NCBI GenBank assembly: GCA_023391425.1
Contig: JAEWAX010000050.1
Coordinates: 1-40,734, forward strand
Direction of reading: 5' to 3'
Source: Bacillota bacterium
Lineage (GTDB): Bacteria; Bacillota; Clostridia; Acetivibrionales; DSM-1351
Length of the DNA stretch: 40,734 bases
Under the pieces are notes generated by a model. The model was not told where the DNA came from. It was given only the letters and a program-made list of their open reading frames with translations, and made no database searches. Both the position numbers and the translations under genes were made by a program. Shown here piece after piece: positions 15,913 through 25,200 of this stretch (positions are counted from its first letter, which is position 1; each line of letters begins with the position of its first letter).

Positions 15913-15965
15913 AAACGTTTATTCTATTAAGTTTTGTTTGATTATTATACTTTAATTTCAAGGCT

Positions 15966-15994
15966 ATTATACGTACTTTCAATATATAAGTCAA
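15966..15994 (-). promoter_or_regulatory. Promoter of guanidine-riboswitch transcript
   Basis: Minus strand TTGACT (15994-15989), 17-base spacer and TATAAT (15971-15966). Confidence 0.75.
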
Positions 15995-16151
15995 TAGTCC
16001 GATTTTATCCATTATTAAATAATTATTAAATTATACTTACAAATATTGTTACATGGGGTCGAATGCTTTATAGTTATAATATATAATTTGTATTTTAATT
16101 AGCTTTTTTAGGGTATTTCTTAGAACAAGCTGTTATCTTGGGGGGTAGAAA

Positions 16152-19100
16152 ATGAATAAAAAAATAATGACAGTTTGTATTATAATAGTAGTTCTGATGC
16201 TTTTTCCGATAATTGGTTACAAGGTATTCAATGACAAAGAATATGAAGGAAATGTCACAAATGCACAGGATGTATCTGCAGTGGAGGATTTAAGGGGTGT
16301 ATGGATTGCCACTGTAAATAATATAGACTTTCCGTCAAAACCTGGTCTTAGTGCAGAAAAACAGAGGGCAGAACTAGATAAAATTGTAGAGAATGCGCAG
16401 TATATGGGTTTCAATGCGATATTTTTCCAAGTCCGTCCTACTGGAGATGCATTGTACAAATCGTCAATTTTTCCATGGTCTAAATATTTAACTGGAGAAC
16501 AAGGCAAAGCAAACGACAAGGATTTTGATCCTTTAGCATATATAATAGAGCAAGGACATAAGAAAGGTATCCAGATACATGCATGGATAAATCCTCTAAG
16601 ACTATCAATGGGTACGACTCAAAAGCCTGACAAGAGTGTCAAAGTATTATCAGCTAGCCATCCGGCACAAAAGATACCCAATGCAGTGGTAGCAGCACCT
16701 ACAGGCCAACTTTACCTTGACCCGGGAAGTCCAGAAGCAATTAAGCTGATAACTGATGGAGTTGCTGAAATAGTAAAAAATTATGATGTGGATGGAGTTC
16801 ATTTTGACGATTATTTCTATCCATCTAAAACTGAGTCTGGTAATAATATTAATTTTAATGATGATGCAACTTATGCAAAGTACAAGGGTAATTTCAACAA
16901 CAAAGATGACTGGCGAAGAAACAACATAGATACTCTAGTAAAGAATACATATGATACAGTAAAAAGCATAAAGCCAGAGGTTCAGTTCGGAATAAGTCCT
17001 TTTGCAATATGGTCAAACAAGGATAGAAATCAAGAGGGTTCCGATACTCAAGGTGGAATATCTACATATTATGACTATTTTGCTGATTCAAAGAAATGGG
17101 TTAAAGAAGAATATTTAGACTATATAGCACCTCAGATATATTGGAATATAGGGTTTAAGGTTGCTGACTATTCTGTGCTTTTAGACTGGTGGAAAAATGT
17201 ATGTAGTGGCACTAAGGTTAAGCTATATGTTGGTCATGCTGCATATAAAATAAATGATACAACTCAAGCAAATGAATGGCTTGATCCGTTACAGATTCCA
17301 AAACAGATTGCGATGAATAGGGATAGCAAAGCTGTAAGTGGAAGCATTTTTTATGGCTATTCACAGCTCAAGAATAATACTTTAGGTATTAAAGATAAGT
17401 TACGCGGTATTTTTGTTGCAGGAAGGGATCCTAAAAGTAACGTTCCAGAGGACAGGGAACTGTTTATTTCAGCGCCTGACAATGGATATAAAACCTCGTC
17501 TTCAAAAGTAAGTATATTAGGTGGTGGTGACCCTAAGCAGCCCATCTATTTAAATGGCAAAGTTGTTGAAGCTTCTCAAGATGGATATTTTACTGTATAT
17601 GTAGACTTAAAGGTTGGAGAGAACAGTTTTGTTTTCAAACATAAAGATAAAGAGACAGTAATTAAAATAACAAGGAAGGCAACGTCAACTTTAGATTCTT
17701 ATAAAATGACGATGCCAGAATTTAAACCAGGCAGTATTTCACCATCACAGTCCATGACTATGAAAACTGGACAAAAAGTAACATTTTCTTGTCAGGCACC
17801 TGTTGGAGCAAAGGTTTGGGTGGAAATTGGAAAGTATAAGGTTAATTTAACCCCTGGAAGTACTACTAATAGCAATAGTAACGGAGGTACATTGACACCA
17901 ATGGAGTTCACTGGCACATTTACATTTCCTGCAGTAGCTGGCAGTCAACGTGTGCTAAGCTTGGGGAAACCGGTATTCGTGCTTGAATATAAAGGGAAAA
18001 AGATTACTTCAAAGCAATATAATACTATAAATGTGCAGTCTGCAAAGTACAATAAATATGCTGTCGTTAGTACATCGGATGCAGAGGCAGTTGCTCGGTC
18101 TGGTCCAGCATCTGTATATTCTAGAATAACACCTTTAATAAATGGTGCTACAGATTATGTTGTAGGAGAGCAAAATGGTTATTATTTGCTTAAGAGTGGG
18201 GTATGGACAAATGGCGATAATTTAAAAATAGTAAATGATAAAGCACTAAAGACAAATAACATATCATCAATAAAAGTTAATGCAAATAGCAACTACACGG
18301 ATATTACTTTTAAAATGCCTGTAAATGCTGTTTATGATGTTACTGCGACCTCTAATGAAGTTATATTGACTTTGTTTAATACAAATGGAATAAAAGTTAC
18401 TGCTGCAACCCCAAGTAGCTCTATTTATTCATCAGTAAGCTGTCAGAACGTGTCGGGCAATGCACAGTATAGATTTAAACTAAAATCAGCTAACAATTAT
18501 TTCGGCTATTATGTTCAATATAAAAATGGAACGCTGGTATTTTCACTAAAGAATGCACCAAAAATTTCAAAAAATGGGAATAAGCCACTCTCGGGGTTGA
18601 GGGTATTGCTTGATGCCGGGCATGGGGGAAAAGAGTCGGGTGCAATTGGACCTTTAGGCGAAAATGGGTTTTATGAGAAGCAGATAAATCTCTCAATTGC
18701 TTTAAACGCAAGGAAGTATTTAATGTCACTTGGGGCAACAGTTATTATGACCAGAACAAGTGATAAGACTGTTAGCCTTACAGAGAGAGCAAATTTGATT
18801 AGACAAGAGAAACCGGACATTGCAGTGTCAGTGCACAACAATTCAATGGATGTGACTGCCGACTACACAAAGCATACAGGGTTGTTGACATTATATACCA
18901 AGGATAGTTCAAAAGCTGCCGCTGGCTTTATACAGGACGCTTTGGTGACGGATTTGCAGAGAAAAGATGGAGGCTTTAGATGGCAGAGCCTGTCAGTATG
19001 TATACCTACTCAATCTCCTGCAATACTTATTGAAGGTGGCTTTATGTCTAACCCATCAGAATATGAATGGCTGGCAAATTATGATAACCAAGTAAAAATA

Positions 19101-19154
19101 GCAAATTCCTTGGGTAAGGCTATAGAAAACTGGGCCTATAAGAATGCAAGGTAA
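16152..19154 (+). CDS. Secreted GHL10-type glycoside hydrolase fused to cell-wall amidase
   Basis: 1000-residue envelope protein. An N-terminal membrane segment (TVCIIIVVLMLFPIIGYKVF) acts as signal or anchor. Residues about 45-425 form a GHL10/DUF187 TIM-barrel domain (DLRGVWIATVNNIDFPS, INPLRLS, GVHFDDYFYP). Beta-rich linkers follow, including a possible SH3-like part near 640-690 and an AMIN-like part near 690-790. The C terminus (about 815-998) is an N-acetylmuramoyl-L-alanine amidase (Amidase_3): zinc ligands His824 (DAGHGG), Glu842 and His895 (SVHNNS), and catalytic Glu961 (IEGGF). It joins a predicted sugar-bond hydrolase to an enzyme cleaving the lactyl-peptide bond, so it probably remodels peptidoglycan. 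GGGGGG precedes ATG. Confidence 0.88.
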   Translation: MNKKIMTVCIIIVVLMLFPIIGYKVFNDKEYEGNVTNAQDVSAVEDLRGVWIATVNNIDFPSKPGLSAEKQRAELDKIVENAQYMGFNAIFFQVRPTGDALYKSSIFPWSKYLTGEQGKANDKDFDPLAYIIEQGHKKGIQIHAWINPLRLSMGTTQKPDKSVKVLSASHPAQKIPNAVVAAPTGQLYLDPGSPEAIKLITDGVAEIVKNYDVDGVHFDDYFYPSKTESGNNINFNDDATYAKYKGNFNNKDDWRRNNIDTLVKNTYDTVKSIKPEVQFGISPFAIWSNKDRNQEGSDTQGGISTYYDYFADSKKWVKEEYLDYIAPQIYWNIGFKVADYSVLLDWWKNVCSGTKVKLYVGHAAYKINDTTQANEWLDPLQIPKQIAMNRDSKAVSGSIFYGYSQLKNNTLGIKDKLRGIFVAGRDPKSNVPEDRELFISAPDNGYKTSSSKVSILGGGDPKQPIYLNGKVVEASQDGYFTVYVDLKVGENSFVFKHKDKETVIKITRKATSTLDSYKMTMPEFKPGSISPSQSMTMKTGQKVTFSCQAPVGAKVWVEIGKYKVNLTPGSTTNSNSNGGTLTPMEFTGTFTFPAVAGSQRVLSLGKPVFVLEYKGKKITSKQYNTINVQSAKYNKYAVVSTSDAEAVARSGPASVYSRITPLINGATDYVVGEQNGYYLLKSGVWTNGDNLKIVNDKALKTNNISSIKVNANSNYTDITFKMPVNAVYDVTATSNEVILTLFNTNGIKVTAATPSSSIYSSVSCQNVSGNAQYRFKLKSANNYFGYYVQYKNGTLVFSLKNAPKISKNGNKPLSGLRVLLDAGHGGKESGAIGPLGENGFYEKQINLSIALNARKYLMSLGATVIMTRTSDKTVSLTERANLIRQEKPDIAVSVHNNSMDVTADYTKHTGLLTLYTKDSSKAAAGFIQDALVTDLQRKDGGFRWQSLSVCIPTQSPAILIEGGFMSNPSEYEWLANYDNQVKIANSLGKAIENWAYKNAR

Positions 19155-19281
19155 ATTGTTATAAATTGCTTTTATCAGATATTGTTTTCTTAGTGTTTTG
19201 TATAAAATCTTTTGTTAATAACTTAATAATTTTTGCATACAGGCAGTCCAAAATCAGAGATAATTGCTGTATAACAATTTA

Positions 19282-19318
19282 AATCCACGTCAATAATTTT
19301 TATTGAGGTGGATTTTTT
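19282..19318 (+). terminator. Hairpin that contains the RBS of the next gene
   Basis: AATCCAC-g-TCAATAA pairs with TTATTGA-g-GTGGATT, followed by six T and then ATG 19319. It looks like the terminator of the amidase transcript. The GAGGTGG ribosome binding site of the next gene is in its 3' arm, so the same element could also block translation of read-through mRNA. Confidence 0.7.
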
Positions 19319-20311
19319 ATGATAAAAGTTGGAATACCAAGGGGATTGTACTTTTATAAATATGCTACACTCTGGGAAACTTTTTTTAAAGGCCTAGGTG
19401 CAGAAGTATTAATATCTGATAAAACAAACAAAAACATAATGATAAATGGTGCAAATGCCTGCGTTTCAGAGGCCTGCCTCCCAATAAAGGTATATTTTGG
19501 TCATGTGATGAATCTTGTGGGAAAGGTGGATTATATTTTCACACCGCGCTTTACCAGTATTTCAAAACATCAGTATATATGTCCTGAAATCGGTGGTGTA
19601 CCAGATATGATAAGAAATTCGGTTAAGATATTGCCCAAAATGATTGATACTGAAATTAACTTGCGAAAGTCAAGTAAAAATTCTTGGTTGGCAGCACTTC
19701 ACATTGGAGAATTTATTACAAAGGACAAAGAAAAAATTAGAAATGCCTACAAAGATGCACTAAGCGCTTATCAATGTGAAAGGCAGGTTCTTAAGTCGGG
19801 TGTTTTACTGGATGAATTTCTACAAGATAGTATTCAATTGAGAATAATTCAGAAACGAAGTACCAAATTAACTGTTGCAATTATAGGACATAGCTATACA
19901 GTGTATGATACCTTCATCAATATGGAACTGATAAAAAAACTGAAAGATTATGGTATTGGTATAGTTACTTTGGATATGCTTGATTACTATGAGTCTAAGG
20001 AAAAGTGTAGGGAATTGGATAAAATGCTGTTCTGGGATTATGGTACTAGGGCATATGGAGGGGTTATTCAGTTGATTGAAAGTGGCGAAATAGATGGAAT
20101 ATTGGCTCTTACATCCTTTGGATGTGGAGTTGATAGTTTTGTGGATGAATTAGTAGAGAAAAAGATTAGACAGGAGAGTGATATTCCTTTTATGAAGCTT
20201 GTTTTGGATGAGCATTCTGCTGAGGCGGGTTTCTGTACAAGGCTGGAAGCATTTATAGATATGATTATTAGGAGGCAGGCGAATGACACTAACATATCCA
20301 CATCTAGGTAA
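19319..20311 (+). CDS. Acyl-CoA dehydratase activase-related protein (DUF2229 type)
   Basis: 330 residues of the family linked to 2-hydroxyacyl-CoA dehydratase activation. N-terminal KVGIPRGLYFYKYATLWETFF and ACVSEACLPIKVYFGH hold conserved cysteines that may bind an iron-sulphur cluster. Further motifs are TSFGCGVDS and DEHSAEAGFCTRLEAF. It is the first of three overlapping genes (next start inside its last 29 bases), implying a complex. No dehydratase subunit with a known substrate lies nearby, so the physiological reaction is unknown. Its start lies directly after a terminator-like stem. Confidence 0.8.
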   Translation: MIKVGIPRGLYFYKYATLWETFFKGLGAEVLISDKTNKNIMINGANACVSEACLPIKVYFGHVMNLVGKVDYIFTPRFTSISKHQYICPEIGGVPDMIRNSVKILPKMIDTEINLRKSSKNSWLAALHIGEFITKDKEKIRNAYKDALSAYQCERQVLKSGVLLDEFLQDSIQLRIIQKRSTKLTVAIIGHSYTVYDTFINMELIKKLKDYGIGIVTLDMLDYYESKEKCRELDKMLFWDYGTRAYGGVIQLIESGEIDGILALTSFGCGVDSFVDELVEKKIRQESDIPFMKLVLDEHSAEAGFCTRLEAFIDMIIRRQANDTNISTSR

Positions 20312-21398
20312 TGCTTATATAATCGCAAAAGCTTTATTAGACGATTTTGATGCTCAATACGTTATACCGCCCTTTAATACCAATAAAACTTTAGAGATAG
20401 GCTCAAAATATTGCTCTGAAGCTCATTGCCTACCCTTTAAATTATTTGTTGGAAACATGATTCAGGCAAAGGAACTAGGTGCTGATGCGATGCTTATAAC
20501 AGGTGGTTGTGGCCCTTGTAAGCTGGGGTATTTTGGGGAAATGTTAAAAAAAACTGCTGATGATATAGGAATTAAAATGGAAATTGTTACGCTAGAGGTT
20601 CCAGACCAAGGACTAGGAGAATTAGCAGCAAGAATAAAAAAAGTAAGCGGTACATCTAATTTTGTAAATATCGCAAAGGTTGTCAATTCTGCTAAAAACG
20701 TGGCTATACAAGCAGATAATTTGGAGAAGCTTACAAGGATAAAAAGAGCTAGACAGCTTGAGGCAGGTAGCGTTGATAAAATATATCGTGCATTTCAAAA
20801 CGATATTGTAAATATTAAAGGCTCTAAGAATATTCTACAGTATATTAAGCAAACAGAGAAAAAATTAAATGGGGTTTTATTGAATGAAAATGCAACACCT
20901 TTAAAAATTGGTTTAGTTGGTGAAATATTTACTACAATTGAACCTTATGCAAATTTTGAATTGGAGAAATTGCTTGGAAATATGGGTGTGGAGCTTGAAA
21001 GGAAAGTTACAATTAGTCAGTGGATTATAAATGATATGCTACGAAAGGGTCTGCATCTTCCTAAGAATTCAAGCCATGAAAAGGCATCTAAGGCGTATCT
21101 TGGAAAAATAGTGGGAGGACATACTCATCATACGATAGGAAACAGTGTTATTCATGCAAAGGATGGGTATGATGGAGTAATTCATCTATATCCCTTGGGG
21201 TGTATGCCAGAGATAGTTTCACAGGCTATCCTTCCTGCTATAGAGGAAGACTACCAGATTCCTATTATGACAATTATTAGAGATGAAATGACAGGGGAAG
21301 CAGGTTTTGAAACAAGAGTAGAAGCATTTGTTGATTTACTAAAAAAGAGAAGGGAAGAAAATTTAGATGGTCAAAACAAATTGTTATATGGGTATTGA
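20283..21398 (+). CDS. Acyl-CoA dehydratase D-component-like protein, second of operon
   Basis: 371 residues, related to the preceding product: GSKYCSEAHCLPFKLFVGNM, TGGCGPCKLGYFGEM, YPLGCMPEIVSQA and RDEMTGEAGFETRVEAFVD. Several conserved cysteines suggest a [4Fe-4S] cluster, as in the HgdB/BcrC-type fold. GGAGG at 20270-20274 fixes the start inside the end of the upstream gene. The two DUF2229-like proteins are often split or fused in clostridia; here they are separate and overlapping. Confidence 0.78.
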   Translation: MTLTYPHLGNAYIIAKALLDDFDAQYVIPPFNTNKTLEIGSKYCSEAHCLPFKLFVGNMIQAKELGADAMLITGGCGPCKLGYFGEMLKKTADDIGIKMEIVTLEVPDQGLGELAARIKKVSGTSNFVNIAKVVNSAKNVAIQADNLEKLTRIKRARQLEAGSVDKIYRAFQNDIVNIKGSKNILQYIKQTEKKLNGVLLNENATPLKIGLVGEIFTTIEPYANFELEKLLGNMGVELERKVTISQWIINDMLRKGLHLPKNSSHEKASKAYLGKIVGGHTHHTIGNSVIHAKDGYDGVIHLYPLGCMPEIVSQAILPAIEEDYQIPIMTIIRDEMTGEAGFETRVEAFVDLLKKRREENLDGQNKLLYGY

Positions 21399-22338
21399 TG
21401 TGGGTTCTGTAAGCACAAATATAGCCCTTATTGATGAGCAGGATAATGTATTAGAAAAACTATATTTACGGACAGAAGGACAACCTATTGAGTCAATCCG
21501 AATAGGTCTTAAAGATATTCATAAGAGAATAGGTGGAGATATTTCAATATGTGGAGTAGGTACGACAGGTAGCGGAAGACAATTGGCAGCGGCTATTGTT
21601 GGTGCTGATATAGTAAAAAATGAAATAACAGCTCATGCCGTCGCCTCGCAAAAAGTTATACCAAATGTTAGAACTATAATTGAAATAGGTGGACAGGATT
21701 CTAAAATAATTTTGCTTAAAAACGAAGTGGTACATGATTTCGCTATGAATACAGTCTGCGCAGCAGGCACAGGCTCTTTTCTTGATAGGCAGGCCTCTCG
21801 TATAGGCATATCTATTGAGGAGTTTGGAGAGTATGCTTTAAGGTCTAAAAACCCTGTAAGAATTGCAGGTAGATGTGCTGTTTTTGCTGAAAGTGATATG
21901 ATACATAAACAGCAAATGGGATATTCGAGAGAGGATATTGTTAGGGGCTTGTGCGACGCTTTAGTAAGGAATTACCTAACTAATCTGGCTAAGGGTAAAA
22001 AGTTAGAAGCACCGATAGTATTTCAAGGTGGAGTGGCAGCAAATATCGGGATAGTAAGAGCATTTGAAGCAGCTCTTGGAGTAGATATAATTATACCTGA
22101 GCACTATGATGTTATGGGAGCTTATGGCGTAGCACGACTTGCAAGAGAGGCTATGCTGAACAACACCACCAAAACAAATTTTAATGGCTTTGATAAATTG
22201 AACGGAGATTATACCGCGCATAGTAAAGAATGTTCTGGTTGCTCAAACTGCTGTGAAATTGTTCAAATCGCGTTAAATGACAATCCTGTAGTATGTTGGG
22301 GTGATAAGTGTGGAAAATGGAGTGGAACGGCGGGGTAG
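21367..22338 (+). CDS. BcrA/BadF/HgdC-type ATPase (activase)
   Basis: 323-residue ASKHA-fold ATPase that injects electrons into 2-hydroxyacyl-CoA dehydratase-type enzymes. Visible motifs are GIDVGSVSTN (phosphate 1), IEIGGQDSK (phosphate 2), the cluster cysteine in NTVCAAGTGSFLDRQA, a second in AGRCAVFAESD, and FQGGVAANIG (adenosine loop). A C-terminal cysteine-rich tail (ECSGCSNCCEI, then CWGDKCGKW) is extra to the minimal HgdC and could hold a further cluster. It overlaps the upstream gene by 32 bases. ATG 21367 lacks a strong ribosome binding site; ATG 21391 (MGIDVGS) is possible. Confidence 0.85.
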   Translation: MVKTNCYMGIDVGSVSTNIALIDEQDNVLEKLYLRTEGQPIESIRIGLKDIHKRIGGDISICGVGTTGSGRQLAAAIVGADIVKNEITAHAVASQKVIPNVRTIIEIGGQDSKIILLKNEVVHDFAMNTVCAAGTGSFLDRQASRIGISIEEFGEYALRSKNPVRIAGRCAVFAESDMIHKQQMGYSREDIVRGLCDALVRNYLTNLAKGKKLEAPIVFQGGVAANIGIVRAFEAALGVDIIIPEHYDVMGAYGVARLAREAMLNNTTKTNFNGFDKLNGDYTAHSKECSGCSNCCEIVQIALNDNPVVCWGDKCGKWSGTAG

Positions 22339-22350
22339 TGTAAATTAATT

Positions 22351-22385
22351 GATACCATATAGCCTTAATGAAAAGTTATGGTATC
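22351..22385 (+). terminator. Hairpin after activase operon
   Basis: GATACCATA pairs perfectly with TATGGTATC over a 17-base loop. There is no T-run, so termination is uncertain. Confidence 0.4.
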
Positions 22386-22439
22386 TGGCTGAGTATGCGT
22401 CGGAGGATGTTTAACAGGATATTGAATAATGTGTTAGTG

Positions 22440-22967
22440 TCAGTAGAGAGAACAATTTTCTATAGTGACCTGTTGTCTGGAATCAAATCCGTTCTTTTTA
22501 AATTCGGAGAAAAGAAGCTCCATAGATTTCGGAACAATCTTTATTAGGTACATAGGATGAGATAGTTTCTGAATTGCACTTTCAGGAATATTTTTGAATT
22601 CAAGTACCCGGCTGTACTCTTCCGAACCATATCTAATTATTTCTGCTTTTCCAGATACCTGAATGGATTTAATATTACCAAAACCTTTGTACATTTCAAA
22701 CACAGCAAGGCATACATTTTTGTTTTCTGCAAGTGCTCTAAATTTCATGCCTCCTTCTGAGAGTAAATAAAAGCTACCATTGATCCAGCTATATTCAATC
22801 GGCGTACAGCGCACAAAATCACCGCAACCAGTTGCGAGTGCACAGGTGTTGTGCTCGGTCAAGAATTTTTCAGCAGCCTTCAAGATATCACTGCACTCCA
22901 TTTTGATAGCTTGCTCGTCATGTAATTTCCAATAGTTTTCCGCCTCGATATATTCATTTCTGTCCAT
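22440..22967 (-). CDS. Pyridoxamine 5'-phosphate oxidase-fold flavoprotein
   Basis: 175 residues with the split beta-barrel of PNPOx-like FMN proteins: HNTCALATGCGDFVRCTPIEYSW, FYLLSEGGMKFRALAENKNVCLAVF and SIQVSGKAEI. The class includes FMN, F420 and heme binders, so the substrate is unknown. Its start overlaps the stop of the upstream gene as TAATG, indicating translational coupling with the DUF1295-hydrolase gene. The N-terminal part before residue 30 is a charged helix. Confidence 0.8.
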   Translation of the reverse strand: MDRNEYIEAENYWKLHDEQAIKMECSDILKAAEKFLTEHNTCALATGCGDFVRCTPIEYSWINGSFYLLSEGGMKFRALAENKNVCLAVFEMYKGFGNIKSIQVSGKAEIIRYGSEEYSRVLEFKNIPESAIQKLSHPMYLIKIVPKSMELLFSEFKKNGFDSRQQVTIENCSLY

Positions 22968-24505
22968 TAGTATACCTCTGTAAAGCTTATTATTGTATCA
23001 ACCGTTTGTTGTACCTGCTCACTTCGAGTAATTTTTGGGATACCGTCGTTACTTTGCTGGCCATAGTCGCCAAAATAGGAATGACACCCACCACTTAAAA
23101 CCACGGTTTTAGCGTTCTTTGGTAAGTTGGTTGCATATTTTCTTAGCTTATCACGGTTCAGAACGCCATCTTCTGTACCATACATCGTAAGAACTTCAAG
23201 ATTGCTTCTGGAAATATCGGCAGTCGAATAGGCCGCAAGAAGAATCAGACCTTTGTAGTCCTGTGTGTGGTCGGTAACATAAGCTGCAGCCATAGCACCA
23301 CCGAGAGAATGCCCTCCTATATACCAGTTTTTGATATTAGGATAAAGCTCTTGAAGCCCGTCGGCAGCGTTTTTGTTCAGTACCGCAAGATTAGCAGGCA
23401 TATCTATAAGGATGCACTTAAAGCCATGCTGCGCTAGTGACTTCATCAGCGGCGCGTAAGAGGTGTACTCTACCTTTCCACCAGGATAAAAGATCAATCC
23501 TTTGTCGGCGTTATCCTCTCCGAATACATAATATCCATGATTAATCTTATCAGCAGCTGCCAGACATTCAACTGCTTCCTCTGAAGCATGATAATAATTG
23601 CTCACATAAACTAAAGTACAGCCCACTGTAATACAAAGAATTGATGCAATAACCAGCAGAAAAATGTTCAGCTTTTTGTGTTTTATTTTACTTTCTTTTT
23701 GTCCTCGTCCTGGCTTTTTGTTCAGATGATAAAGCGGCAGTAAAGGAATAATGATTGGTGTTTTATCTGTATAAGCTTTGTATTGGGCATTATCAGCGTA
23801 TTTCTTCATCTGGCGTTTTTCAAGGCGCTGTGCACCATTGAACATAATATACACAATGCAGGCATAAGCAATTCCCGCTGTCAACCATTGACCCCAGCCA
23901 CTTAGTATGTCAATGCCTGATATAAACACACCTGTCCAGAAAAGAATCTCTCCAAAATAGTTTGGACAGCGAACAATTTTATAAAGCCCACCCATTGCTA
24001 CCATATCCGGATGAATGAGTTTTTGCATGCTTTTTTGCTTGTCGGCTGCCGATTCAATGATGAGTGCAGCTGTACAAATTCCTATCCCTACCCATGCTGT
24101 GATGGACGATTTTCCGCCATTGTATATTCTAAAGAAAACGGGTGAGGTCTGAGCAACATAAAGAATCGAAACGCTTACCCAGATAACCACTTTTACAAAA
24201 ATCGGCATTTTGGCTTCATTACCACACGCTTCTTTAAGGGTTTCACGATAAGCGGAGTTTTTTACTTCCCGAGCAATAAGAAAACCGGAAAGACGCAAGC
24301 CATACACAATTAGCAAAAGTAAAAGGAAATAATGTGGAAAACTGGTATGAAAGTATCCCAACATGCTCATGGTCGCAAGCGTGAACCCTACTCCAGCTAC
24401 AGCAAAACCATACCCTATTGAAAGGAAATATACATACTTATAAAAACCCACGGAGCAGAGAATAGCGCTGACTGCCAGTAGAATCCCAAAATATTCAAAC
24501 CCCAT
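22967..24505 (-). CDS. DUF1295 membrane enzyme fused to alpha/beta hydrolase
   Basis: 512 residues combining two modules. Residues 1 to about 260 are a multi-pass DUF1295 (steroid 5-alpha-reductase/ICMT-like) domain with the conserved CPNYFGEILFWTGVF and a C-terminal basic stretch. A further membrane helix (about 280-305) leads to an alpha/beta hydrolase: Ser400 in GGHSLGGAMAA, acidic residue in MYGTEDGVL, His in SGGCHSYFGDYG. The hydrolase part resembles Abhydrolase_5 proteins. Both domains appear intact. A coupled reduction/transfer and hydrolysis on a lipid-like substrate is possible but unproven. GGGAGGG before ATG. Probably controlled by the TetR gene upstream. Confidence 0.8.
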   Translation of the reverse strand: MGFEYFGILLAVSAILCSVGFYKYVYFLSIGYGFAVAGVGFTLATMSMLGYFHTSFPHYFLLLLLIVYGLRLSGFLIAREVKNSAYRETLKEACGNEAKMPIFVKVVIWVSVSILYVAQTSPVFFRIYNGGKSSITAWVGIGICTAALIIESAADKQKSMQKLIHPDMVAMGGLYKIVRCPNYFGEILFWTGVFISGIDILSGWGQWLTAGIAYACIVYIMFNGAQRLEKRQMKKYADNAQYKAYTDKTPIIIPLLPLYHLNKKPGRGQKESKIKHKKLNIFLLVIASILCITVGCTLVYVSNYYHASEEAVECLAAADKINHGYYVFGEDNADKGLIFYPGGKVEYTSYAPLMKSLAQHGFKCILIDMPANLAVLNKNAADGLQELYPNIKNWYIGGHSLGGAMAAAYVTDHTQDYKGLILLAAYSTADISRSNLEVLTMYGTEDGVLNRDKLRKYATNLPKNAKTVVLSGGCHSYFGDYGQQSNDGIPKITRSEQVQQTVDTIISFTEVY

Positions 24506-24644
24506 TATTTTGTCCCTCCCATGTTATTATGAAAGCTATCTTTTATATATTTACTGAAAATCCGGGACCCAAAATGAACTGAGCCCACCAATCCCTTAGA
24601 TAATGTCCCCTTTGAAAATATGTAATCGTTCCTCCTTTATATTA

Positions 24645-25169
24645 TTAAAAGAACTGACTTAAAACATTGTTTAGTTCTTCAAAACTGCGCTGTTCGGCAG
24701 ACCATACCAACAGCGCTTCCGCAATAAATTCCGGTAGGAACTCAGACGGTGATTTTGCTTTTTCAATACAGATACTGTGAATTATCTCTGCCAGTTGTCC
24801 ACGCAGTTCACAATGTCTGACATGAAATGTAGTACTGGCACTTTTTACAGCGCTTTTTTCTTGGAAAAGAGGCTGATAATCTGAAATAAACTTTCCTATC
24901 CTTATATATATATATTGAAAAGCTTCCATAGGTTCCGCTGTGAATTTGCATTTTTCATTGAGCTCTTCCTTAATCGGTATCCAGTCATTCAGGATGAAAG
25001 AGGCGGTTAGATAGTCTTTTGAGGGATAATAATTATAAATAGTACCGCTTGCAATACCGCATTCCTGCGCAACCGATCGGATTGTCATATTGGTGTATCC
25101 ATTTTCGAAGACTTGTCGCTTGGCTTCTTTTAGAATTTTCTCCTGTAGATCACTGATAATTTTTGGCAT
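24645..25169 (-). CDS. TetR/AcrR family regulator
   Basis: 174 residues. N-terminal TetR helix-turn-helix at about 8-55 (EKILKEAKRQVFENGY, MTIRSVAQECGIASGTIYNYYPSKDYL), then a helical ligand-binding domain. A 22-base palindrome lies immediately upstream, within 35 bases of ATG, fitting autorepression. The gene is co-oriented with the DUF1295-hydrolase and PNPOx genes downstream (139-base gap), which are likely targets. Inducer unknown. Confidence 0.87.
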   Translation of the reverse strand: MPKIISDLQEKILKEAKRQVFENGYTNMTIRSVAQECGIASGTIYNYYPSKDYLTASFILNDWIPIKEELNEKCKFTAEPMEAFQYIYIRIGKFISDYQPLFQEKSAVKSASTTFHVRHCELRGQLAEIIHSICIEKAKSPSEFLPEFIAEALLVWSAEQRSFEELNNVLSQFF

Positions 25170-25178
25170 ACATTCTCC

Positions 25179-25200
25179 TTAAATGAACATGTTCATTTAA
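25179..25200. promoter_or_regulatory. TetR operator, perfect 22-bp palindrome
   Basis: TTAAATGAACA followed at once by TGTTCATTTAA is a perfect palindrome. It sits just upstream of the ribosome binding site of the TetR gene, the expected place for an autoregulatory operator. Confidence 0.75.
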
